From the NCBI GenBank assembly GCA_014529385.2, contig CM043953.1:111112549-111176548 (forward strand): a DNA stretch of 64,000 bases, in the 5' to 3' direction. Shown one piece after another: positions 35,208 to 50,117 of this stretch (position 1 is its first letter; the number at the start of each line of letters is the position of its first letter). Position numbers and translations under genes: made by a program. The stretch comes from Adiantum capillus-veneris. Its lineage: Eukaryota; Streptophyta; Polypodiopsida; Polypodiales; Pteridaceae. The notes under the pieces were generated by a model, which saw only the letters and a program-made list of their open reading frames with translations, was not told the origin of the DNA and did no database searches.

Positions 35208-35765
35208 TGTAGCTCGATGATTGAAGCCCTTGGCATGGAGGAGCAAAGATGAGAAGAAGCCCACAAGTAGTCTAACCTCTTTAGTTGATTGCATCCCTTG
35301 AATCCCATAGTGTTTTTTTTTTTATTTTGGATGTTTTGATCCCTTATCCGCATTGGATCCCCTTCCTAAGTGCACTTCAACATTTTGAAACGTTGGTTGT
35401 CAGAGCCTGGTGGTGATCTCATCCCCATTTTCCCTGCTAAGCATTTTGAAACGCTGTCGACTGCAAGCACTTTATTTCCCATGTTGACGACGTGGCTGCC
35501 CCCCCCCCCCCCCAACCGGGCTGCATTCTATAAAGCTCACAGAAGTAGCTCTCAGTGCGCCAGCACCCTGGACAATGTCTTCCGCTTGTAGGTGTCAACA
35601 CCTCATCTAACCCTCCTTCCCCTTTTTGCAGCTAGCATTTTGGCCACTTGCTTTGGTGAGCTAGAGCCCAAGAGAAGGACATTGGAGCAGATACACTTCG
35701 TGAGGCTTGGGAAACAAAGAGGGAAAGTTTTTATTGCAAATCATTCATTTGTTTGAGGGCAATGA

Positions 35766-35929
35766 TGTCAGGTTACGGGTCCTACAGGCAGGGCCCTACC
35801 CTAAAGGGGGGTCACGGACCCCGGCCACGGGCCAGCTAGCAGTGTGGACAGGGGATCCTAGGGCTAAGAGCCTATAAGTATGGGCGGTTGGGTGGAGGAT
35901 CCAGGTCTCTAGCTCCTAGGGTTCTTACA
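35766..35929 (+). repeat. Element D 5' LTR (164 bp)
   Basis: TGTCAGG...TTCTTACA, with a TATA-like word (TATAAGTA) at 35,873. Five base differences from the 3' LTR (about 3%) point to a fairly recent insertion. Confidence 0.95.
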
Positions 35930-35930
35930 C

Positions 35931-35946
35931 TGGTATCAGAGCAAGG
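35931..35946 (+). promoter_or_regulatory. Primer-binding site of element D
   Basis: TGGTATCAGAGCAAGG one base after the LTR end; complementary to the initiator tRNA-Met 3' end as used by many plant elements. Confidence 0.9.
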
Positions 35947-35998
35947 TGGAGAGAAGGGCAAAGCAAGGAGCTATGGAGGAGGGATGCATGGTGTCTCT

Positions 35999-41185
<5,187 letters not shown>

Positions 41186-41232
41186 ACCACTTGGGTTTTC
41201 GAGGACGAAAACTCTTCCAAAGGGGGGAGTAA

Positions 41233-41396
41233 TGTCAGGACACGGGTCCTACGGGCAGCGCCCTACCCTAAAGGGGGGTCACGGACCCCGGCCACGGGCC
41301 AACTAGCAGTGTGGACAGGGGATCCTAGGGCTAAGAGCCTATAAGTATGGGCGGTTGGGTGGAGGATCCAGGTCTCTAGCTCCTAGGGTTCTTACA
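41233..41396 (+). repeat. Element D 3' LTR (164 bp)
   Basis: Same length and edges as the 5' LTR and directly preceded by the polypurine tract. Followed by the target duplication AATGA. Confidence 0.95.
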
Positions 41397-41401
41397 AATG
41401 A

Positions 41402-42035
41402 CGGGCGGAATTGTGCAACGAGCATTGTACGTGGGAGCAGCTTTGTGCCAATCATGTGGCTTGAGAGAGGCGACCAGTTTGAAGTTTTGGATTCTAGAGA
41501 GGGACATCAGAATTTGCGAAGTGGCTTGGAAATTGTAGAGGAGTAGAAAAGAGGTTTGGAGATTTTGAGGTTTGATTGGTGCGGCCAATTTTGGAGTGCG
41601 ATAAGGTACCAGTTTACCAAATTTTGCAACTTCAACATGGACCCCCCTTGCTCGAGCACCCGCAACAACATCAACCAAAACCAACAAGTGGCTATGGATA
41701 GCAGATCCACCATCCAGTTAGCAGCCTATGCAATGGCACAATTCTCAAGGAACCCGGAAAATTGTCTGGCTTGAGATTGTGAAGTCAAAAGCAAATGGAG
41801 GAGTTTGTTAGAGGACAGTGGCAAAGGCAAGATGGACAAGGATGACAATACCAGTACTCAATTAGCTGCCTTGGCACCCACGAGGTACAACCACAATTGT
41901 TATGAATGTGACTCAACGCTTTGTCTGGCTCGAGAGTTTGAAGTCTAAGGCAAAACCACAAATTCACAGATACACAAAGACAAGGGCAAGCTGGGCAGAA
42001 ATTAGCATGGCACATGTGGCGCTTCGGGGGGTCAC
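41402..42035 (+). pseudogene. Element E internal region after the D insertion
   Basis: The continuation of E beyond D. A short plus frame starts MDPPCSSTRNNINQNQQVAMD near 41,637 and runs 46 codons to a stop; further text repeats a TTGTCTGGCT.GAGA block at about 41,765 and 41,925. By position it is the start of E's gag, but no gag motif is clear. Element A begins at 42,036. Confidence 0.35.
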
Positions 42036-43615
42036 TATCATAAAAATCAATATCTAGTTCTCCTAAATGATTTTTATGTTAAACTGATCATGTAATATGG
42101 GGAAGTTCAAGGGGAGAAAAAGCTAGAATATTGGTTAAGTTAGCACACCGACCAAAGTAGGGATCCAAAGGAGGGAAAATAGGGATCCAAAGGGGGGGCC
42201 ATCTGCAAAAGAGCTATGTGCAAAAATGGGCTTAAAACACCCTAAGGTTCAGCCCATTAGGACTTCCAAAATGCTCTGGTTCCAAAATTCAAAGGTTGTG
42301 TCCAAAGGTCAAAAGCCTAGGGAAATTGGATGATTTGTGTGTGTCCCAAAAGTCTTTAACCATCCCTACATCGGAGGGGGCGAGCCCTAGAAGTAGGAGA
42401 TGAGAGAGAAACTCACACACACCCACACAAGCTCCCTTTACACAAAGGGAATGAGGGACACATGTCAGCTCCCTAGCCCAAATGCCCACAAGGTGTACTC
42501 AATTCCTATTGGATGGCCTTGGAGGTGGAGCAATGAGAATTAGGCTAGAATAAATCTAGTTTAATTAATTAAAAAACACTTAATAAAAGAACCAATATGA
42601 ATTAAGCTCTCTAGAAGACTATTGGATAGTCTCCCAAGGGGTCGAATGAGCATTCAGCAGTCCAATGGCTTGCATGATTCCTATTGGCCAGGAGGTAAAG
42701 GGGTACAATGAGAGTTTAATTGAACTAAGTAATTACCTAAATCTCTCACAAAAGGGGAATGGGGGACACATGTTAGAAGACTATCACTTATGCTGCTTAA
42801 TTTCCATTGACTACGCCTGGGAGGTCCAATGAGGTGTCAGGATGAGCAAATAGTAAGAAGCGTCGACCAAGAGAGAGAGGGGGCGCTGATTTTTGGAAGG
42901 CATTATCACAAACACACTCACACAATCTCATGTGTGAATCAAGAAGACTCACTCTCTCCGTCTCAAGCTTTAATGGAAATCTTACCACCTACTCCAAGCT
43001 TGTGAGAAGGGAGGCCTACAAAAACAACTCTTGGCTTTGTGATGCAAATCCAACCAAGAGCCAAGATTCAATGCATGCTCATCTCCTCTACCATGCTAAT
43101 TACTAAGCTAAGCTATGCTAATATGAGTGATTATGTGAGGAGATGTACATATTTCTCGTAAGAATATGCCTTCTTCCTCTCAATCTACTCTCATACCCCG
43201 CTAGCTCTCACCATCTTCGAAGGTGTGTGAGGTCTTGGGTCTCAGACCGTGAGGGAATTGATGTTGTTTTTGATAAGTGTTTTGCTTAGTGCATGAAGTC
43301 TCCATCTTCATTGCACTAGCTAGTATTTAAGGAACACAAAGAATTGTATTGTAAAATGTCTCTCTTGATGGGAGAAACCATAATACAAAGCCTTTTGGAG
43401 GGGGGACCGGCTCCATGCAAATCCGGTCTTCAATTGCTTAATTTCTCTCTCTTTTGAAGTACTGTTCATGATATCTAACTAGGTGTTATACTTTTTGTTG
43501 CTCTCTCCACCCAAGCACTCTTTTTATTCTCATTAGGAATCTATTCTAATGAAATGCTCACTATGTTCATGCTATTTTCCGCTACACACAAGTTACTAGA
43601 CCATTAAATTTTACA
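42036..43615 (+). repeat. Element A 5' LTR, plus copy (1,580 bp)
   Basis: Reverse-complement match to the LTR at 8032-10,883 from edge to edge, without the C2 insert. It ends ...AAATTTTACA just before the primer site. The first bases read TATCAT where the other copy has TGTCAT, so the TG edge has mutated. It contains the intact site homologous to the C2 insertion point at about 43,530-43,560. Confidence 0.88.
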
Positions 43616-43616
43616 T

Positions 43617-43630
43617 TGGTATCAGAGCAC
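43617..43630 (+). promoter_or_regulatory. Primer-binding site of element A, plus copy
   Basis: TGGTATCAGAGCAC one base after the LTR end; tRNA-Met type. The gag start lies about 390 bp downstream. Confidence 0.9.
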
Positions 43631-44016
43631 AAGGTTTCTTTTTTCTTACTCAAGAAGGGAGGTCCTCAAGCTAGTTATAAATGATTGGTATTATTAATTG
43701 CATGTGAGTAAGTAGAATAGGGATTTTTTAGCCTTGCAGTGTGCCTGCCTTTATGCAGTTAACGGGGCATCACCATCGACATCTATGGTCTTAATAGTGG
43801 AGTCCTGTGGGGCTTGCCTATGGATTAACCACTATTGAGCTATTAGAAGCTTGACAGGAGTCGATTTTTTTTGGTGTTGAACGACCCTCTCTTCTATTCC
43901 TTGCAATTAATGGTATTTGAGCCACGGGTACAGTAGCTTGAGTGCTTTTTCTAAAGGGGTAAAGAGGAGTAGCAACTAGGTCTTGAAGTGTCAAAGCACA
44001 CCTAAAAGTTGTTAGA

Positions 44017-45700
44017 ATGGCTGACAATAGTAAAGAGAGTGAAATTAATGTTGATAACATTTATTTTGCTAATGAGCAGGCTACTAATGATGCCCCGATG
44101 CTTGTTAACTATCTTGTTTCTAGGCTTCAGCAAGCCATGGGCAATCCATCCCTCCAAAGTGAAGTGCAACGGTAGCTTTGTGCTCATAAGATTCTTAAAG
44201 CTCCCCACCATGACAAGAGAGCACCTAGGAAGCCTCCTTGCAATACTTCCAAAAGAGGCCTCTCTCTGATTCGGGAAGAAGAAGAGGATCCATATGAAGG
44301 GCTCAAAAATTTGCTCCTTGATGACGCGTCTCCTTCTCAAAGGAGAATTCAAGAGCCTCCACCAAAGGACGAGAAAGAAGTGAGGCTCCTGCCATCTCGG
44401 CAGAGATGGCTCCACGAAGACGGCGGGCTAAACACTCTCCATCACCTCCAAAACGAAGAAGACCATTGCATACTTCTCCACACCATACTTCAAAGAGGGA
44501 TGACAAAAAGAAAGAGAAGAAAAAGGCAAGAAAGAGGACACCCTCTCCTCCATCTTCTTCATCCTCTTCCTCTTATGAAAGTGATGGTGAAGACAATGAA
44601 GGTCAAGGCAAGAAAAAGGCAAGAAAGAGGTCACCCTCTTCTCCATCTTCCTCAAATTCTTCATCTTTTGAAGAAAGTGATGGTGCAACCTTTGAACCAT
44701 CAAAAAGAAGAGGCCATTGGAAATCCTATGCTACATGGAAGAAGTTGTCCAAGCTCAAGAAGTTCAAAGAGGGAGGGAGGAGCATGTCTTTGTTTACCTA
44801 CGATGGCACCTTTGGTGCTACGGACAAAGTCTTGGCCTTTATCCAACAACTCAATGTGGCGTTTGGAGATGAGGGCTTCACGGAGTCTAAGCTATACCAT
44901 GTAGCTATGCACTTTCAAAAGTCCGCGAGACAATGGTGGTCTAGCCTACGGGCCAACGGTGAAGCTCCACAAACATGGAAAGCTTTAAGAGCTTCCATTA
45001 TGAAATAGTTTTTGGCCACCGATGCCAAAGACAAAGTACTCACCGAATGGCAAAGTTTGAAGCTCTCTCTCTCTATGAATCCATCCACAAATATGTAGAA
45101 ATGTTTTGGGACCTACAACTCATAGCCACTGTCTTCAAAAAGTTGGATTTTGGAGAGAAAAAGCAACAATTTTTTGCGGGCTTAATTGAAGAAATGGTGG
45201 AGTATGTCAACTCCCAAAGGCTACGCACCATATCGGCAGTTATACACCATACTATGGTGGCCTCTCGAATCAATTTCCAAACGGGGGACTAAAATAAATT
45301 CTAAGCCACCGAAAAACAAGCGTTCCAATGAGCCTAAGGGGAAGGATAATGTCCAAAAGTCTCCTAAGGGCAACTCCAACAAAGCTAAAGAGAAGGGAGT
45401 TTATAAAGGCAAAAATAAACTCTCTCCTGAAGAGCTTGAGCGTTATTGCAAAGATAACTGTTGTTTCAAGTGCGGCGAGCAAGGGCATGCGTACCGTGCT
45501 TTTTCCCAAAAGAACACCCACCATGAACCTCCTAGAGCTACCTTGGTCGAAATCCAAGAGGAGGAAATTCACCACAAAGGATCTCCTCTATGCCATACAT
45601 GGGGAAAGGTAAGAGAGCATGATGCTTTTATTCTCTTTGACCCTGGTTCTACTCACAATTTTATATCTATAGAGTTGGTCACCAAGCTAGGCATACAAGC
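44017..45700 (+). pseudogene. Gag-protease of element A, plus copy (truncated by H)
   Basis: Gag starts MADNSKESEIN at 44,017. Order along the strand: N-terminal helix (SRLQQAMGNPS); a Lys/Ser-rich basic region (PSPPSSSSSSSYESDGE); a capsid-like block (YDGTFGATDKVLAFIQQ, RQWWSSLRANGEAP); a matrix-distal helix (EYVNSQRLRTISAVIHHT); one zinc knuckle near 45,465 (CFKCGEQGHAYRAF, last Cys lost); and a protease start at about 45,630 (FILFDPGSTHNFIS, where the family has DSGSTHNFIS). Stops and frameshifts occur near 44,174, 44,400, 45,007 and 45,290. It is cut at 45,700 by the LTR of element H, so protease and pol continue outside the window. Confidence 0.9.
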
Positions 45701-46636
45701 TGTTGGACAGAAATGCCGCGACGGACGTCAGCACAGCGAGAACTCACCTAACATGTAATGTCAGCTAAGGATGAAGCTCGACCCGCAGGCGCGTGGAATC
45801 AAGCATAAGGTGTCAACCTATAGTCGACCGACTCCTAACTAATTCCTACAGAGGTCTCTACCAATTGTCTAAGTCACAGCCTTCAAGAGTGCACAAGAGG
45901 GAACTTCCTATGACGCTTTCTAGAGTCGAACATCCATCAAAAAATCTCGAAACACCATAGAACTTGAAGGAGACCCAACTAATACCAATAGGTCGCTCTC
46001 CCTAAGGTCTATGAACCAAAATCATGACCCAAAACACCTGGTGCAGAAACACGTAGGATGTCTGGTCAAAATCTACAAGTCTTCGTTTCCAAAATCTAAA
46101 GTGTCTAATGTGTAGTTCTACTCAATGTGAACGCGTGGATATGCTGCAATGCAAAATCGGATAACGTATGCTCACCCAAACACCGGATGAAGCTCGTAGA
46201 AGGAGCTCGCAAAACCGGATCGTACGTGTGCAATGTAGATATCGGCGCATAGCTCTCGTCGGGGGCAACACGCTGCACTCCTCCGCACTCGATTCCTACC
46301 ACCGGAGCACACGTAGCGTCAAGATGAATCTCACACACTCTCTCTCGTACACAGTACGCTCACTCACAGACTTCAAAACTTGTTTTAAAAATGACAAAAG
46401 GTTTTTTCATTAAGGTGAAAAAGTGGTATATATACCTTACAATTTCTCAAACCCTAAAGTTCCAAAATCAACCATCTACTCAATCTAACTATCAAAACTG
46501 GGATACAATCTGGAAGCTTCTGTAAGTCCCAATAATTACAAGGTGAAAAATCAGGTTTTCCTCCATGAATGAATAATTACAAAAAATAATAGTTCTCCGC
46601 GTATTTACTATCGTGGGGTGTGTCCAGCTTCTAACA
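45701..46636 (-). repeat. Element H 3' LTR (936 bp)
   Basis: On the minus strand the LTR starts TGTTAGAAGCTGGACAC, directly after a polypurine tract, and ends CTGTCCAACA where the protease of element A is interrupted. TGTT/AACA termini match. A half-palindrome (ACGTAGGATGTCT) near 46,051 repeats the stem found in H's spacer. CAAGC (45,696-45,700) is the expected target copy; its partner lies right of the window. Confidence 0.8.
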
Positions 46637-46671
46637 CTTCCCCCCTCCTTGCTCATGTCGTCCCTGACATG
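46637..46671 (-). promoter_or_regulatory. Polypurine tract and adjacent conserved hairpin of element H
   Basis: The minus strand reads AAGGAGGGGGGAAG immediately before the LTR: the plus-strand primer tract. Just upstream, at 46,654-46,671, CATGTC...GACATG forms a 6-bp stem with a 6-base loop and overlaps the stop codon of the extra ORF. Element F has the same arrangement at 17,161-17,194. Confidence 0.75.
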
Positions 46672-49600
46672 GCCTTGATCTGCTGCTTCATCTTATCGTT
46701 TCTCGCATCTTTAGCAGTGATTCGTACCTGGCATGTAGGTTCAGCATTGTTGGGCCAAAGATGTCTGTATTCATGGTGAAGAACCCTGTATAGAATGCTT
46801 CTTCAAAAGCCTGGAGGTGATAGGATGGTAGAAACATGATTCTTTGATACAGTGCATGTATCACCTCCTTGGAAGGCTGACCTGACAGATCATAAGTACA
46901 TCTGTATGTATCTTGGAAGAAGAATATGTTGTCGATCACCTGGCCTGGCTTGAAGGTCTCGAACACTGCTAAGATGGTTCTGCAGATTTTCCTCATCATA
47001 ATGCATGTAAGGTCAGGTGAGCCAGTGAACAACTTTATGGCGCCTGTTAGGGTTTTCACCACGTATTGGACACTTATTCTCTCACCTGCCTTCACGCCCG
47101 GCATCTTTGGGTAGTTCAGCCAAGTGGGTTGGCTTCTTTGCAAAATTTCTTGTGCCTTCCACGTCCTAACCCTTGGTAGAGGACAGAAGCTGAGGTTGTC
47201 TCTGATATGTATAGGTGCCTCTACCAAGTGTATTAGGTATTGTGGGTACTTTGTAAGCCAAGCCTTCCTCCACTTTGGCTGAGAATCCACAATAAGTTTA
47301 AATCCTTCTGGCTTTGAGGTGTCTGCATTGTAGAGAGGTACGGCTGGCTCTTCTCTGATCCGCTTGTTTATTGTAGTGGTTGCCTCATATTTTAGCAATG
47401 GATATGGGAGAGAGGGTTGAAGCCACTCGCGCCTAAGATTGCTGGCATCGATCTTCTGAATGGTCATAGATTTGAAGATCCTCTGCTCCCACTCCAAGGC
47501 TTCCTTCGTGGTTTCTCTGAGTTCTTCCTCTATTGCCTTACACAATTTCTCCTCCTCTTCTTGTGTTAGATCATGTGGCTCTTGAGAGAATCCTGCTATG
47601 ATTTCCTCTTGCATAGGTGTGCCCATAGGATCTGCCACATTCTTGAGGTCGATGCCCTCATTGGCTGCTGGCCCTGAGCTTTCTGCCTCTCCTCCTTGCT
47701 GGCCTTTTAACTCCTCAATTTGAGTGTTTGCTTTTCCGCTTCACCTTCTCCGCCCATATTCACGAGGAGGTCATTAAGTTCAGCGTTTACTCTTTCCGCC
47801 TCCTCGAGCTTTATCTTTATGCTTTCCACTTCTTCTTGTAGGGCTTTTTGGCCCTCCTCCATTCTTGTTTGCATTACTATAGAACCTTCAGCCATCATCA
47901 ATCTCTGCTTTTTCTCGAGAGTCGGCTCCTTCTAAAGTTCCTGCATTTGCTCTTCATATAGTTGACTCTCGGAAATGATTTGAGTCAAGCTCGTAGCTCT
48001 GACTGTAGCAGGTGATTCTCACAGCCTCTGGATGGTTTGATCTTTGACTTTTAGTTGGTCCTTGAGCTCAAGGACTTCATCCAGGCTTGCTTCTTGTTCT
48101 ATCTCTGCTCTCTCCTTGGCATTCCTCAGAGCCTCTACTTCTTTCATTTCTTCTGCCAACTGTAGCGTCAGATTATCTCGTTCTTTTTCGGCATCTCGCA
48201 ATGACTTGCTGAGCTACTGACACTCTTCTTCAACCTCTTGTATTCACTTTGTTGCTGCCTTATTTGCGTCTTCCATTGCTTGGCAGTTTTGCAAAGCCCT
48301 TGCCAAGCTGGCCTACAGGTCATCTTCTCTCTCCTTTTGCCTTTGGCTTTGTGCCTGCAGAGAATCTACTTCCATTTTTATCTGTTCTTCAGTGGTTTTG
48401 AGAGTTGTCAGTTCTTTCTCTGAAGCCATGGATTGTGCCCACAATCCGGCTAGCTTTGTCATCACCACATCCCAGTCAATGGAGGGCGGGTGCAGGTCTA
48501 CCGTGTCGGTAGAAATTTCTTTTAGCTCAACTAGCCTGATGCCTTGCATCTGTTCTTTAGGCCCTGTCCTCGCCAAGTCGAATGCGATTGTGACGGCTTC
48601 TTCCTTCATATAACCTGCAACTAGCAGGTCCAAAAATGCATAATAGGCCTCATCTAATCCTTTTTGCTGAGATTCAGGCTTGGCCTCTTCTTTTGGATCA
48701 GGTTCCTACCTTTGCTTTTGCTCCTCTGCTTGCCTTTCTTCTTGTTTGTCCTCAGCCTCCTTGTCTTCCTGTGGAGGGCTGCTAGGAGGTGGTGAGGGCG
48801 GTGGGTTGGGTTTAGGACTGGCTGGTAAAGTTGCAGGTTTGCCCTTTAAGTCCTTGTCTTCTTTTGTTTTTCTTTCTCTTTCTCGGCTTTCTTGTTCATC
48901 TAGCAGTTTATGCCTTATCTGCTCTACATCCTCCTCTGTGAAAGGGGCATGGGGGGTGTTTTCTGCTGCAGCATCAAGAATCTCGAAATTTTTGATATAA
49001 TCTTCAAAGCGAACCCTTTGCACTCTTCTGGATGATCTGGACATAGACTCGAGAGATGGCTTCTAGAGTTCGTTTAAATCACCCTTGAGGGCTCTCTCTG
49101 CTCGGAAACTCTCCATCAGCGTCTCTAGTCTTGCCGCTTTTTGTGACCTTGTCTCTTTGGCCGGCACTTGAGCAAACTCTTTCTTTCCTTTCTTCTGCTC
49201 GGGTTGCTCCTCTTCAACTGGCTCTAGCCGTCTTTTCAACCTCATAGCCACCCTTGGTGCCCTTTGAGGCTCATCTTCCTTGTCTTCTTTTACTCTCAGC
49301 CAATCATTCTGAGATGGGGGTCAGGCCACCTTCCTTTAGCGTGTAGTGCCCCATATACCACCTTGGTGATCAGTTCTCCTGGCACTATGTAGGTTGTCTT
49401 TTTGTTGCCCATCTTTACTAAGCTGTCATGTATGTATGCCGCATAGTTGATTATCTTTGGGGTGCCTTTTGTCATTGCCCAAGTAAACGTTGTGGCAATT
49501 GCACCTGGCGGCATTCGGTACTTTTGTGGCCTCTTCATGCACATGTGGAATTACTGGTTGTATAACTGTCTCATGATTGCCACTTTTGGGTTGGCAATGT

Positions 49601-50117
49601 CTTCAAAGGTGTAATTTGCCTTTTTCTCTTTGTACACCTTGACTTCATCCCTTCTTTTTTTTACATTGTCTCCCTCATTGGAGAGGTCTAGTGCATGGGC
49701 TACAACCCGCTCAGTGATTATTATCTCTGTATCTGGTCTGCCTTGTAAATCTGTTACCTTGGCTATTCCATCCTCTTTGATGCTTGTTACAAACTCCCAA
49801 ACTCTTTTGATGTCCACTCCTGCCGGTATTGCTTCAAAGTAGTTGTGGAGATCAATTTTCTCCAAGTAGGTGGCCATCTTGCTTCGTACAAACTCGTTGA
49901 GTTCTCTCAGAAGCATTGGTAGCTCTATGACATTGCCTTCATTGTCTTTGAACACTCCCTGGTAGATCTTTAGGTCATTCGACTCTAACAGATCCTCTTG
50001 TATCGAGGTGCTGGTGGGCTTTAGTGTTCCTTCTGGAATGACAAAGGGTTCCACTTCATCCAGATAATCTTTGATGGTCATTCTTTTGCTCTTTGCCGGT
50101 GACTTCGAGGTCGCCAT
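46653..50117 (-). pseudogene. Long coiled-coil ORF of element H, in the 3' (env) position
   Basis: Read 50,117 to 46,653, about 1,150 codons, broken by in-frame stops (e.g. at 49,551, near 49,060, 48,704, 48,310 and 48,200) and a few frameshifts (near 49,318, in a run of C, and near the end). Parts in order: a ~270-codon N-terminal domain (TIKDYLDEVEPFVIPEG, ITERVVAHALDLSNEG, YRMPPGAIATTFTWAM); a Lys/Glu- and Pro-rich linker; long coiled coils (48,630-47,710, e.g. ERDNLTLQLAEEMKEVEAL); and a ~310-codon C-terminal domain (46,688-47,638, with TWLNYPKMPGVKAGERISVQYVVKTL and FFQDTYRCTYDLSG). I recognise no gag, pol or env motif and no signal peptide or membrane helix. It ends KAMSGTT-stop at the polypurine tract. 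Function unknown; a structural or gag-like role is only a guess. Confidence 0.7.

Noticed and set aside
46926-47114. Plus-strand short frames across 46.7-50.1 kb
   Set aside because: Shadows of the minus-strand coiled-coil ORF.
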